This document shows positions 21,100 to 33,788 of a stretch of DNA of 64,000 nt, piece after piece. A model generated the notes under the pieces. It was not told where the DNA came from. It ran no database searches and saw only the letters and a program-made list of their open reading frames with translations. The stretch comes from Lichina pygmaea (Eukaryota > Ascomycota > Lichinomycetes > Lichinales > Lichinaceae), in assembly GCA_963422465.1 (NCBI GenBank), contig OY730175.1, positions 3,162,001 through 3,226,000 of the forward strand, written 5' to 3'. Each line of letters opens with the position of its first letter. The first letter of the stretch is position 1. The position numbers were made by a program, and so were the translations under genes.

Positions 21100-22250
21100 A
21101 GCACCACCAGCTACACCAGCTCCCAGTCTCTCCAATACCCAAACCAGTCTTCCCACCACTTAAAGTAATATGTAGAAAGACTGGGAACTTCTTAACTTCT
21201 GGCTGAAAACACAAACAGTTCCAGAACCAGTCAGAAAAAGCTGGGAGAATCTTAAGCAAAAACTCTCTGCAGAGATACAGACTAGCACAGCCTAACCTCT
21301 ATTCTCTGAAATTACTAACAAGATTATCCAGAAGCTTGAAAACCTCAACAAACATCTAAACAGACAAGAGGCAAAACTATCTTATGTACAGGCAGCTGCA
21401 AAAACTTTCTCTACTCAAATTCCACTAGCCTCCAGAATTCTCAAAAAGGTTCTGGTACACCCTGAGCACCAGACTCCAGATATAGCTAACAGAACCTATG
21501 TCCAGCTCTTCCAAGCTCTCCAAGACAGACTCCCAAGCTCTTATAACAAACAGATTAGGGTAGTGAGAAAACTCCTATCAGGGGATATTCTTATTCACAC
21601 AGAAAGCCAGAAAACCAAGCTTTTTCTGGAGAAGGATTCCTTCTGGACTGCAGCTATCTTCAACACAAAAGCAACAGTCCAGCCCAAGAGATTCCCAGTT
21701 CTAGTTCATGGAGTCAGAACAGCAGATATCCAGCCAGAGAATCTAGAGAACACCTGCAAAAAAAATCCAGACTAGCAACTCTTCTCTTGGCAAACAGATC
21801 ACTATTCTGAGAGTATATTAGTCTAAGAAATCTATAGCTCAAAAAAAAACAGGTCACCTCTCTTCACCTGGATCTCTCTATTCCCCAACAGACCAATCTT
21901 CTTATTGAGAATAGACTAGTGCTGGGACACAGACTACATGAAGTGGAGTTCTTTCTGGCAAACACAGTTATTGCACAATACTTCAAGTGCTTTGGCTATA
22001 GCCACCAAGCTTATACCTGCAGAAACAGAACTGCCTGTAGAGTATGTGGTGGACAACATAAGAGAAAAGTATATCCAATTCCTGAAAACTTGCTAAAGCC
22101 AAAATACTACAATTGCCAGAGATCTCACCCAGTCTGGGCTAGCACATGCCCAGTACACCAGGAAGTAGCCAAAAAAGCTAGGGACGCTTGGATCTCACAC
22201 TCAGGGAAGTATAAGATCCTAATCTCCACATCTCTGACTCTAGTATTCTA
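21100..22250 (+). pseudogene. LINE C ORF1 (nucleic-acid-binding, zinc-knuckle protein)
   Basis: The central part has PVLVHGVRTADIQPENLENT, typical of Tad1-type ORF1 proteins. The end has clustered knuckles: CFGYSHQAYTC, CRVCGGQHK, YYNCQRSHPVWASTC. ORF1 proteins coat LINE RNA. Several in-frame stops split the frame; the longest open pieces are at 21563-21775 and 21919-22251. It is broken. Confidence 0.75.
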
Positions 22251-22445
22251 ATCTCCAGCTACACTTTTCTCTTTTTCCCAGCCACTACCAGAAGAGAAAA
22301 GACACAAAACAGCTGAGCCAACCAGAAGCTCAGAGAGAATCAGGGGAAACTGTCCAGAAAGTCAAATTCTTGCTGCAAGATCAACAGACAATAAGAGAAA
22401 AACACCAGCTAACTTTTTCAAGATCTTTGAAGATAAGATGTCTAC

Positions 22446-25400
22446 ATGAAGAACTCTAAGCTTACTCTTCTCCAGTATAATGTGCAAAAAGCCAAGCAGT
22501 CCAAGAGCTACTTCTAGCAACCTCAGCTCTTCAAGAGGTGGACATTATTGCACTTCAAGAACTCTGGAAAAATCTCCACCTAGAAACAAGTATCTCTACT
22601 GTTTTTTCTTTCTTTCTTTCTTTTTACTTTTCAGAGATTGGCAGAACACTTTTTCTAATTAACAAGATTCTGAAACTTTCTTCTCTTCACCCTACTTTCT
22701 GGAGTAAAGATTTTATTTCTCTTGAAATCTACTTGGAGAACTCCACCACCTTTTTTTGAGTACATAATCTTTACTTCACTTTATCAAGTCAAGAAAATTA
22801 CACAGAAGTATCAGAAGCTTTTCTCTGTTTACTCCAAAATACTCTACAAGAGCAAGAACAATATATTCTTCTAACAGATTCAAACCTTCATTATCCAGAC
22901 TAGTCAAAGAAAAAAAAACTATACTCTGAGACTGCAAACAAGTTCTAAAGTCTAATAAAAGATTCAAATCTGGATTTAGCTATTGCACTTTTTACTTCTA
23001 CCAGAGCAAGATCTCTTTCTGAAAAACTATATTCTGCTATTGATCTGTTTTTTATTTCTTCTTTTCTTTCTAACTCTCTGATTTTCTCTAAAGTGGCTCT
23101 CCAGTTCTTTCATAAGTCTGACTATAGACCTGTACTAACTAGCCTGGACCTGGATCCTCCAAGGAAATCCTGGAAGCCAGAAAGAAACTGGACAACACTG
23201 GACTTAAACTTTGCAAGAGCAGAGTGTGAGAAGCTACAGCTACCTTTCCACTTTCAAGATAAAGATAAAGTGGATAAGTACTTGGAGTATCTGGACAACT
23301 TTCTCCAAGGAGTAGTAAGCAAATACACACAGCTCCAGAAATAATCTGGCCACTCAGTTCTCTGGTGGAACCAAGAGATCCAGAACAAAGTTAGAGAGGA
23401 AAGAAGAGTAAGAAGATAAGTTCTCAGAAAACAGGTATCCCAAGAAAATCTAGAGCAAGTAACTAAGAACAAGAAAAAAGTAGTCAGAGAGGGAAAGTAG
23501 AACACCTTCAGGCAACAAGTCCATGAGCTAGCCAGTTCTTCAAAATTCTGGAAGCTTGCAAAGTGGGGAAAGACAAAAGCCAACAGGACTCCTGATCTTC
23601 CTCTGGTCCCAGATCTGGAAACTCAAGAAAGACTAGCTAAAACCTTTAAGAAAAAAACAAAAGTATTCTCAGCCTAGTTCTTTTCCAAAGCACTCACTCC
23701 AGAACCAAGTACAGAGAGATCCCAGAGTACTCCAGAGATCCAGCTCTCCCAGAAAATTACTGCTGAAGAAGTGGAGCAAATCCTAAACAAGAAGAAACTT
23801 TTTACAGCAGGGGGAAAAGATAAGCTGCCAAATAGATTTCTGAAAGCTCTGGGTCTCAAGTTCTGCCAAGCTATAGCTGTTCTCACATCAACATGCTGGA
23901 GACTGGAATACTTTCTGTTGCGGTCTGTACCGTACTGTCCTATCCGAGTATAGGATTAGGGCAAGAGGTGGAAGGTGGGTTGGTTCTCGCAGGAGAGGAG
24001 TGTCAAGGAGTGCGAAGGGGTTTGGTGGAACGTGGTGGTGGTGACACCTGATCAACAGCTTCATACAAAAGGATTGTATTGAAGTAGATCTAGTTGTCTG
24101 GATCACAACATGAGTTGAAGATAATTGTTCCATAGGGGAACTATCGCCGGACTATATAGTGCCCAGTTTGTGAGCAGAGTGAGCTCTGCTCACTTTGCTC
24201 ACTTTTCATGCATGCTGCAGTGAGCTGGGTGAGCTCTGCTCACTTTGCTCACTTTTCATGCACGCTGCGGTGAGCTGGGTGAGCTCTGCTCACTTTGCTC
24301 ACTTTTCATGCACGCTGCGGCAAGCTGGGTGAGCTTTGCTCACTTTGCTCACTTGTTCGTGCATATGCATGCTGCGGCGAGCACCCCCTGGTTTGTCTCG
24401 CCAGTCACGTGACCGGTTCCCGTGTCACGCTGTCTGGTACTTCCGTCCAGTATCCTGTCTGCTGCTTTCTGTGAGTATATAAAGACTGTGTTCCTCCTGG
24501 GTCGTAACACTTTCCTGAAAGGTTTAAGAACACAAAAACAGTCTGTCTAAGAAAACCTGGCAAAAGAGGATATAACCAAGCCAAAGTCTGGTGCCCTATA
24601 GCTTTGCTCAACATAACTGGCAAGCTGATAGAAGCTATTACAGTAGCCAGGCTAAGCAAGGTAGTAGAAGAAGCTAGACTTTTGCCAGAAATCCAGATAG
24701 ACTTCAGAAAAGAAAGATCAACTGAATCAGCACTTTTCCTACTGACCTCCCAAGTGGAAAAAGTCTGGAAGAAAAGTATAGTTATATCTCTACTCTCTCT
24801 GGATATCTCAGAAGCCTATAATAGAGTTCTACCTAAGATTCTCCAACAAATCCTAGAGAGAAAAGGAATTCCTCTCTGGCTATCTTTCTGGATTTTCTTT
24901 TTCTGCATCAGTCACTCTACCACTCTTGTGTTTGATGACTCTAAGTCTTCCTCTATTCCTATTCACTGTGGAGTTTGCCAAGATTCCTCTTTATCTTCTA
25001 TTCTTTTTCTATTTCATATTTCTGAACTACATGAAACTGTACATTCTTCTTCCACTAGTGTTTCTACTCTGGGATTTGCAGATAATACAAATCTGCTGGT
25101 ATTTAGGCACTCTCTAAAAAGCAACCTTCTGAAGTTGAAGAACACACACCTCAAATATCTATCATAGACTGCAAGACATAGAATAGTTTTCTCTCCTGAG
25201 AAATATAAAATACTTTATTTTTCCAGAAGAAGATCAAACAATCTTCAGCTTAAGCTCAGACTGGGGAATGTGATTCTAAGACTAAAAGAAAAAGTGCAGG
25301 TATTAGAAGTGTACCTAGATGCAAAACTCCACTGGCATAAGTACCAGAGAATTATTCTTCAAAAGACTCAGAAAGCACTCTCTTCTCTCTAGAACTTCAT

Positions 25401-26250
25401 ATTCTACTTGCGGTTTCCCAGTCCTCACATCATGTCTTGTGTATACTACAATACTCAGATCCTTACTGAGCTATGCAGTGGGGATCTGGTTCAATTCTCT
25501 AAGAAAATCTTCTAATATTTTCTTTTTTATCATATTCCAGAACAAATATCTGAGACTTATTGGAGGTGCCTTCAAAGCCACTCCATCTTTCTCATTAGAG
25601 AGTGAGCTTTTTCTTTTACCTCTAGATCTCTATTTCAAATTTCACACAGTCTGTTTCCTCTCTTCTATTCAAACCTTCTCTCTGAAATCACTTCTAGACA
25701 ATATTTTTTCTAATATCTCCCACTATGTCTCTTCCCTAAAGAAACTTTTAAAGAAATCTCCAACTATCTCTCTCTACTGGAAGTTCACTTGGTTAAACTA
25801 AATAACTACTAACCAGACTATTTCAAAGAAAAAACTACAGAAGCTCTTTGTTAAAGAGTAGAAAGACTAATAGAAGAAGAAGAAAAGAAGAAGCTACTCT
25901 GGGTGGCAGGTGTTTTACCAAAAGCCTCACCACAATAATCTGAAGCTCTACAAAGAGTTACAGAAAGCTGAGGTAAGTCTGCTACTACAAACCAGAACTG
26001 GGAGAATTGGCCTGGCAAGTTTTCTATTCAGAACTGGAGTTCCAGATTTTCCTACTTCTTTATACATTTATAGTCAAGCAGAAAAGACAGTGAAACACAT
26101 CACTTCTTCATACTCTTTTTACTTAAGTTAAAGACAGCAAGTCTTTTTTAATTCTCAAGATTTCACTTCTATTATCTCAAACCCAGAGTTTCTACAGAAG
26201 TTTCTATACTGGTTTATGTCTTTGAAAAGACTAAACTAGTTTAATCTGGC
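22446..26250 (+). pseudogene. LINE C ORF2 (endonuclease and reverse transcriptase)
   Basis: The start KNSKLTLLQYNVQKAK is the usual beginning of an apurinic-like endonuclease; the endonuclease end SDYRPVLTSLDL lies near 23.12 kb. The RT runs from EEVEQILNKKKLFTAG (23.77 kb) through FRKERSTESALFLLTS (24.70 kb) to LGFADNTNLLV near 25.08 kb. In that box FADN replaces the usual FADD, so a catalytic Asp is lost. The C-terminal ARTGRIGLASFLFRTGVPDF lies near 26.0 kb. The solo LTR at 23916-24509 interrupts the RT fingers. It is broken. Confidence 0.78.
23916..24509 (-). repeat. Solo LTR of family 1
   Basis: 594 bp, from TGTTGCGGTC to GGTCGTAACA, flanked by a perfect 5-bp duplication CTTTC (23911-23915 and 24510-24514). 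It is therefore the result of LTR-LTR recombination after a full insertion in LINE C. It carries four 50-bp tandem units (starting near 24181, 24231, 24281 and 24331), each with GAGCTCTGCTCACTTTGCTC. The units differ from the 42-bp units of copy 1a. Confidence 0.93.
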
Positions 26251-26571
26251 TTTCAAACTCCACTATTCACACTCTAATATCTAGAAGCGTTCTTTCTACC
26301 AGTCACTACAAGATTTTCTTTTACTACATTCCCTAGTCACTCCCAGTCTTCAGTTTTTATTCCTTCAAAAGTTTTCTGAAGAGACTCACTCTTAGCTAGA
26401 AGATCTGCATGGCTGAAAAGCTACTATCAGTGTAAGAATCAAATAAAAACAAAAAATAAAAAAAAATCTTCAACTTATGTTGTGATCCAGACAACTAGAT
26501 CTACTTCAATATAAACTACAGTCTTGTACAAAACTACTGATCAGGTGTTATCACCACCATGTTCCACCAAA

Positions 26572-29294
26572 ACCAAGTTCAAAGAACTCACAGATGATCA
26601 AGGACTAGAGCTGGCAATAGCACTCTTCACACCCACAAGAGCAAGAACACTGGCAGAGTCCCTCTTCTCTGCTATTGACCTGTCTTTTATTTCTATTTCA
26701 CTTCTTAATTCTTTTATTTCTTCCCAGATTAACCTGGACTTCCATACAGGTTCAGACCACAGACCAGTACAGACAATACTGAGTCTGGAGACACTGAAGA
26801 AGTCTAGAGTCTGCCAGAGAAATTGGAGAACACTGAACTCAAGCCAAGCTAGAGAGGAAGCTAACACTCTACCTGCAGTACTATCCCTACTTAGCAGAGA
26901 GGAAGTAGACAACTACCTGGAGAATCTGGATAAAGCTCTGCAAGACTTGGCAGACAAGACAACACAACCTCTGAGAGACTCAAAGTACACTGTTCCCTGG
27001 TGGAACCAGAAGATCAAAGACAAGATCAAAAAGAAGAGAAAGCTAAGAAGAAAAGTTCTCCAGAACCAAGAGTCTGCAGAAACTTGAAAAGGTAATAAAA
27101 GAAAAGAAGTCTCTGATCAAGAATACTAAAAGGAAAACTTTCAGAACACAGCTCCAGAATATAGCAGAGACCCAGAAGTACTGGAAGATTGCCAGATAGG
27201 GAAAAGAAAAAGCTGGCAAGCCACCAGAACTTCCTATTGTTCCAGAGCTCACAAAGTATAATAGAGGAATTACTACAACTTTTGCTGAGAAAGTAGAAGT
27301 CTTCAAGACCCAGTTCTTCCCTCTTTCTCTGCAACCAGAACCAGAACCTCAAGAACAGTCAGCCAACTACCAACAACACCAGCTATCCCAGGAAATCTCC
27401 AAAGAAGAAGTTCAAGAAATTCTGAAAAGAAAGAAACTTTACACAGTCCCTGGAAAAAACACACTACCTAATAGGTTTCTGAAGGTACTTAGAGACTTCT
27501 TTAATAACAAGATAGCTAAAGTGCTGGAGGCCTGCTGGAAGCTGGGTTATTTCCCAACAAGATACAAAGCTGCCAGAACTGTCTGTCTAAGAAAGCCCAA
27601 CAAAGGATCTTACTGCCAAGCCAAAGTATAGAGGCTAATAGCTTTTCTTAACATAATTGGAAAGCTGATGGAAGCTATTGCAGCTACCAGACTGAGTGAG
27701 CTGGCTGAGAAAGAAAATCTCTTACCAGATATTCAGATAGACTTCAGAAAAGAAAGATCAACTGAGGCAGCACTGTTCCTACTAACTTCCCAAGTTAAAA
27801 AAGTCTGGAAAGAAGGAATAGTTGCCAGTCTTCTCTCTCTGGATATCTCAGGAGCTTATGACAGTCTTGCCAGAGGTTCTCAGGAAAATTCTAGAAAGAA
27901 AAGAAGTTGCTGACTGGTTTGTTACCTGGATCTTTTCTTTCACCACACAGCACACAACTTCTCTTGTTTTTGATAACTCAGAGTCTTCACAATTCTCTAT
28001 CCACTGTGGAGTCTCTCAAGGTTCACCTCTCTTTCCTATTTTATTTCTTTTTTATATTTCAGACCTTCACTATATTGTTCATACTCCAGAGAAAGATGTA
28101 TCAGCTCTGAGCTTTGCAGATGATATAAACCTTCTGGCATTTGCCTCTTCTCTTAAAAGTAATCTTCTGAAACTAAAGTCTACTCACTCCAAGTGTTTAG
28201 ACTGGGCAAGAAAACATAGTATGAAGTTTGCACCTGAAAAGTATAAACTTCTCTATTTTTCTAGAAGAAGAACAGACAATCTTCAGCTCAGTCTAAGACT
28301 TGGAGAAGTGGTACTACAGCCAAAAGAAGAAGTGTGCATCCTGGGATTATACTATGATTCCAAGCTTCTCTGGAGAAAACACTAGAAAATCATGTTACAG
28401 AAAGCTTCCAAGTTTTTCTCAGCACTTTCCAGAACTACTTTTTCCACATAGGGGCTACCTGTTCTTTCTGCCAGACTTATCTACACTGCAATACTAAGAT
28501 CACTTCTCAGCTATGCAGTAGGAGTCTGGTTCAACCCTTACAAGAAACTCTCTAATATTTCTTCTCTAAGTCTTTTCCAGACCAAGTGCCTCAAGACTAT
28601 AGGGGGTGTCTTCAAAGCTACCCCTACATTTCTTATTGAAGGAGAACTATTCTTGCCACCTCTTGATCTCTATTTCAAATACAGAACAGCAACTTTCCTA
28701 CAATCTTTCTATTACTCTAATACTTCTTCTTATTCTCCCTCTTCACTTCTTCTCAAGCTTTTCTTCCAGATTACTTACTTTGTCTTCTTTCTAAGAATCC
28801 TCCCAAAGTCTCTGTCTACTGTCACACCTAACTGGAAAGCAAGGTGGCTAGAACAACTAACAGCTAACCAAGACTACTCTAAGAAACAACTTCAAGAAGT
28901 GTTCCAGAAAGAGTGGGAAGCTAGATGGCAGGCAAACAGACAGAAGTGTTCTATAGTCTGGGAGCTTTTTTGCAGACCTCCCCAAAAAGAAAACCTCAAA
29001 GTCTTTAAAAACTTGAGAAAAGCTGAGACTAGTCTCTACTTGCAGATTCTATCAGCAAGAATAGGACTAGCCAGCTTTCTTTTCAGAGTAAATATTCCAG
29101 ACTTTCAATCTTCTCTATACTCTTGTGGTTTTGGAGAAGAGACTGCACAATATATTACTTTCTTTTGTAATAAGTTTCTTGAGCAAAGACAGCAAACCAC
29201 TTTTCTTTTCTATAATTTCTCTACTTTTCTCCAAGAACCTAAAGTTCTCAAACAATTCCTTTTCTGGTTTATGTCTTTGAAAAGACTAGACTAG
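26572..29294 (+). pseudogene. LINE D ORF2 (partial endonuclease, RT, C-terminal Cys/His domain)
   Basis: Long open pieces lie at 26524-27087, 27668-27913, 27822-28385 and 28653-29294, in shifting frames, so the gene is broken. The last piece (213 residues) spans the C-terminal domain that follows the RT in fungal Tad1-like LINEs and ends at a clear stop before the 3' UTR. It is the best preserved LINE reading in the window and the reference used here for LINE A. Confidence 0.75.
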
Positions 29295-29526
29295 TTCAAC
29301 TTAGCACACCAACTTTTATCAGCAACCACAACATCTCTCTGATTCTTAATTTTCTCTAGACACTACATATTCCTTATAATATTCCCCTAGTCTTACCCAA
29401 GTCTCAGTTTTTATTCCTTCAAAGGTTTTCTGAGAAAACAAACATGTATCCAGAAGTTCTGCATAGTTCACCAGCCAAATCAGAGTAAGAATAAAATAAA
29501 ATAATAAAATAAATAATAAAATAAAA
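26572..29526 (+). mobile_element. LINE D, 5'-truncated Tad1-like non-LTR retrotransposon
   Basis: 2955 bp between two copies of ATGTTCCACCAAA (26559-26571 and 29527-29539), a 13-bp target duplication inside the 5' LTR of copy 1b. The element starts within the endonuclease (GSDHRPVQTIL near 26.75 kb), so ORF1 and the endonuclease N-terminus were never copied. RT: FRKERSTEAALFLLTSQVK (27.74 kb), GVSQGSPL, then LSFADDINLLAF (28.11 kb) with both Asp of the box kept. The end has ARIGLASFLFRVNIPDF and CGFGEETAQYI...C. The tail has AATAAAATAATAAAAT. A handful of stops and frame breaks. Confidence 0.88.
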
Positions 29527-29644
29527 ATGTTCCACCAAATCTCTTCACACTTCTTGACACTCCTCTTCTGCAAGAACCAACCCACCTTCCACATCTTACT
29601 CTAATCCTACTCTCAGGTAGGATAGTACAGTACAGACTACAACA

Positions 29645-32600
29645 CTTTGAAGACTCTCAAGAATAAGTACCTCAGGAGTAACCAACCCTATATTCCCAGA
29701 TGGAAAGATTGGTATCACCAAGCTAGACCTGTTCTACAGTAAAAGAAATAAGGTTGATGACTGGCTTATACAACTCCAAGTCTACTTTTAATTCTAACCA
29801 GAGATAAAGCTGCTAAAAGAAAAGTGACCCCTCTTCACAACCACTTACATAAGAGGTAACACTTATTGATAGATTAAGCTCTACATCAAGAAACACCTGT
29901 CAGGAAACAGAGGTAATAACAGCACAGACAAATAAATAACTACATGGAGACTATTCAAGGAAAAAGTCAAGAAGATCCTTGGACTATCTAACAAAAACAA
30001 AGTGGCTATACAAATAATCTAGTATATCAAGTAATAACACTCAGCTGCAGAGTACACTACACAATTCAAGCAATACTCAGTACTGACTGACTGGGACAAC
30101 AATACTCTAATAGTCATGTACTGATGTGGACTCAAGGAAAACATAAAGAACAAACTTACTTTTGATGGACAAGCAGTCAAGACACTGGATAAACTTATCA
30201 TATAAGCAATCAACATCAACAACAAACTCTTCAAGTGAGTGATGGAGAAACACTATCACAGAGGATACAGCCACCCCACATAGTATGTGAGCAACCACTA
30301 CAGATCACCTAACAAGACACCACCACATGATCTATATAGCTATGTACCTATGGAACTGGATGCAGTCCACCACAAGGGAAGATTCACAAAAGAAAGAAAC
30401 AACCACAAAAAGAAAGTACTGAAGTGTTATATCTGTGGCAAGCTAAGCCACATAGTGAAAGACTGTTATTCAAAGAACAAGGTGTACTGACAGCAACTTA
30501 GTATACTTGATGGAGACTGGAATATCATCAAGTCAGAGAACCCACCAGAAGAAGCTTAGCTATCTCTTGAATAATAGGATAAATACAATCAGCTATTGGG
30601 AGTAGTCCACCAACTAGTAACATCAGGAGGTAAGAATCTACCAGAGCAGACAGGTCAGGATAAGAGATAGAAGCTTTTAACTATCTCTGATAGAGACTGA
30701 GACAAACCTATGTCTATCAAAAAAGAAATACCATAAGGAAGCTATACTTACAGTATGGACTCACAAAATCTACAGTATAGCACACTACAGTGGAGGTTCT
30801 GCACAAACTATTACTGCACCCACCACAAACAGTTATAAAGGTACAGAGAACATTCACTCTACCACACCACCTGCTATAAACATTAGGTCAATTACAAGAA
30901 GAATGTGTGTGAAACCTATCTTTGGGATAAACGCCAGCACACTATATTCCCTGGGCATACACATGACTGGCACAAACACCTTATGTTCTTACAGCAAGGC
31001 AACAACAACAACTGCTATGTTAATAATTGGCAGTACTGCCTGAAGCCTGGATATAACAAGTATCAGCAAGACAAATTTATAAACAGATTTCTCAGGACAG
31101 ACAGGAATAGGTGGATCTATTGCCTGGTCAGTGGAAAAACACTTCCATCAGGAAAAGACTGAACTCTCATGTCAAGGGGTAACACCAGAAGCTCAACAAC
31201 ATGACCTCTAGTAATGCAAAGCACCTGTGATTGCCTGTGTCACTACACACCAACATGCCAGTACAGATGCACATGCTTGTTGATTCAGAAGCCAATAGAA
31301 ACTACATTTCAAGACAATTCCACAGTACTCTCAGCACTGAGAAAAGATGTAAGTCATGACTATACCAGCTCACAATAGTAAATAGACAGACAGAGCTAGT
31401 CTGCTATAAGACACAGCCAATGGAAATAGTTACCAGACACTATACTGAAAAGATCCACTTTAATATTGTCAAGTTAGCCACTTAGAATATCTGCTTAGGG
31501 ATACCTTACCTAAAGAAGTATAACCCAGTTGTCAACTGGAGAACAGGAGTACTCACATTTAGGAACTGCACTAACAACACAGCTCAGACCTATTACTAGC
31601 TGCAGAAAGTATAGACAGATAAGAGAAAAAGTTCTTAGTGGAACCTCACCACCAGAAAGAATAACTCTTAAAAGAAGAAGTCTACCTTGACAGATACACC
31701 CCAGAACCAGGTGGCCAAACAGTCAGAGATGAAGAGAGAGGAAGTTGTTACCCCTCTGGAGATCTCTGAAGAGTACTGACCTGAGTATGATAATTTTTTT
31801 CAGGAAGAGACAACAACAGCAGTGTTGCCTAAGCACTAACCTTGGGATTATAAGATCAAGTTGCAACCAGGGACAGAGCCAGAATTTGGACTAATTTACT
31901 AATTATCAGAAAAAAAGCTCTGAGTACTTTGTGAGTACCTGGAGGAAAACCTGAAAAAGAGTTTCATTCAAGAATCTTAATCACCAGCAGAATATCTGAT
32001 ACTATTTACACTAAAGAAAGACAGAAGTTTTTGACTTTGTGTGGACTACAGAAAACTCAATAACATTACTATCAAGAACTGATACCTGTTGCCAAATGTG
32101 AACAAACTGTGAGACAGGATCAGCTAAGCTATAATCTTCACCAAGCTGGACTTGAAAGAAGTATACAACCTGATATACATGAAAGAAGAAGAAGAATGGA
32201 AAACAGTCTTCAGAACTTGATATAGACACTACAAGTATCTGGTTATACTATTTGGACTTATAAACACACCAACAACATGTCAAGCCTTGATCAACAATAT
32301 TATCAGAGCACACCTGGACTAAATAGCTATCACCTACCTGGACAATATTCTTGTCTACTCAAACACACAACAGGAATATACCAAGCATGTGAAGAATATT
32401 CTATGATACCTATAAGAGGTAGAGCTTAAGCTTAACCTGAAGAAGTGTGAGTTTAACAAACTAGAAGTTAAATTTCTCAGATACATCATAGAAATTGAAA
32501 AGATCAAGATCAACTCTGAGAAGATCAAAGTGATTCAGTAATAGCTAACACTGACATCAGTCAAGGAAGTACAAGTCTTCCTAGAATTTGCCAACTTTAA

Positions 32601-33400
32601 CTGATAGTTTATCAAGAACTACTCACAGATAGTAACACCACTGAGAGAACTTACAAAGAAGGATGTGGAGTACTGGTAGACAGAGAGATAACAAAAAGTA
32701 TTCCAACAGCTTAAAAACACTTACACCAAGAAACCAGTTCTCCTCAACTTTAAGATAGACCAACTAACACAAATCAAAACAAACACTTCAGACTAAGTAG
32801 TGGAAGTATGCTTATACCAACAGGCAGACAGCAAATAGTACCCAGTCACCTACTACTCACACAAAATGTCATAAGTGGAAAGAAACTATAATATCCATAA
32901 CAAAGAGCTACTGGCAGTTGTCAACATACTCAAACACTGGAGAGTGTACACAGAAAGTAGTTCTGAACTCACTATTCTCACAGACTACAAGAATCTGACA
33001 ATATTCACAACAACCAAGAAACTGAACTGACAACAAGTCAGACAGACTGAACTTCTAGGGTAATATAAGTTCAAGATCTTGTACACCGCCAGACAAGATA
33101 ATAGAAGAGCAGACACACTAAGCCAACAAAAAAACTATATAGAAGATGATGAACACCAAGGAACAATCTTATAGCAGGACCAGCAAGAAAACCTGGTACC
33201 ACAACCACAGATAAACAAGCTCACAGCAAAAGATACTGAGAAACTAATAAGAAACTACTATGATAACCCAGCACATAGTCACCCAGGAATCACCAAAACC
33301 ACAGATCTTATCTAACAGGTAGAGAACAATGTTATCAATCTCTGATAACAAGTTATAGACTACATCAGCAAATGTCTACTATACCAGAAAAACAAATATA
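29645..33400 (+). pseudogene. gag and pol remnants of Ty3 copy 1b (left of the LINE scrap)
   Basis: Recognisable by similarity to copy 1a: gag start near 29.66 kb; the zinc knuckle region near 30.42 kb (CYICGKLSHIVKDC); the Cys/Trp/His module near 30.8-31.13 kb (CYVNNWQYC); protease near 31.3 kb; RT near 31.9-32.5 kb; RNase H near 32.75-33.1 kb; and the integrase zinc domain near 33.3 kb. It is a badly broken fossil; no gene product is expected. Confidence 0.75.
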
Positions 33401-33415
33401 GAAGATATAAGCTAT

Positions 33416-33773
33416 TATTTTTATTTATTTTATTTGATTCTTACACTGGTAGTAGCTTTACAGCCATGCAGATCTTCTAGCTAATAGTGAACTCCTTCAG
33501 AAAACCTTTGAAGGGATAAAAACTGAAGGCAGGGTGTGACTAGGGAATGTAACAAAAGAAATCTTGAAGTTTCTGGTAAGAGAAGAGAATCTAGGTATTG
33601 GATTGGGAATAGTGGAGTTTGAAAGCTAGATTAAACTGGTTTAGTCTTTTCAAAGACATAAACCAGTACAAGAACTTCTATAGTAGCTCTGGGTTTGAAA
33701 TAATAGTGGTGAAGTCTTGGGGATTAAAAGAGACTTGTTGTCTTTGTCTTGAATAAAGAGAGCATGAAGAGGT
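33416..33773 (-). mobile_element. 5'-truncated LINE 3' end inserted in Ty3 copy 1b
   Basis: 358 bp in reverse orientation, with its A-rich tail (read as TTTTTATTTATTTTATTTG) at the left. It is flanked by a 15-bp duplication GAAGATATAAGCTAT at 33401-33415 and 33774-33788. It matches the 3' end of LINE C type elements (26100-26465). Only the C-terminal codons and 3' UTR are present. Confidence 0.9.
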
Positions 33774-33788
33774 GAAGATATAAGCTAT

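Larger units (their letters stand above)
20739..26465 (+). mobile_element. LINE C, Tad1-like non-LTR retrotransposon, near full length
   Basis: It holds a 5' region, ORF1 (about 21.1-22.25 kb), ORF2 with endonuclease, reverse transcriptase and a Cys/His tail (about 22.45-26.25 kb), and a 3' UTR with an A-rich tail (26430-26465). Both ORFs carry numerous stops and small frame breaks. A solo family-1 LTR is inserted in ORF2 (23916-24509). The 3' end lies in a family-1 LTR (the 5' LTR of copy 1b). The exact 5' end is uncertain; 20739 is taken because the putative LTR ends there. Confidence 0.82.

Noticed and set aside
24181-24380. Regular 50-bp direct repeats resembling a CRISPR array
   Set aside because: They are contiguous tandem units without unique spacers, lie inside an LTR with clear ends and target duplications, and the genome is eukaryotic.
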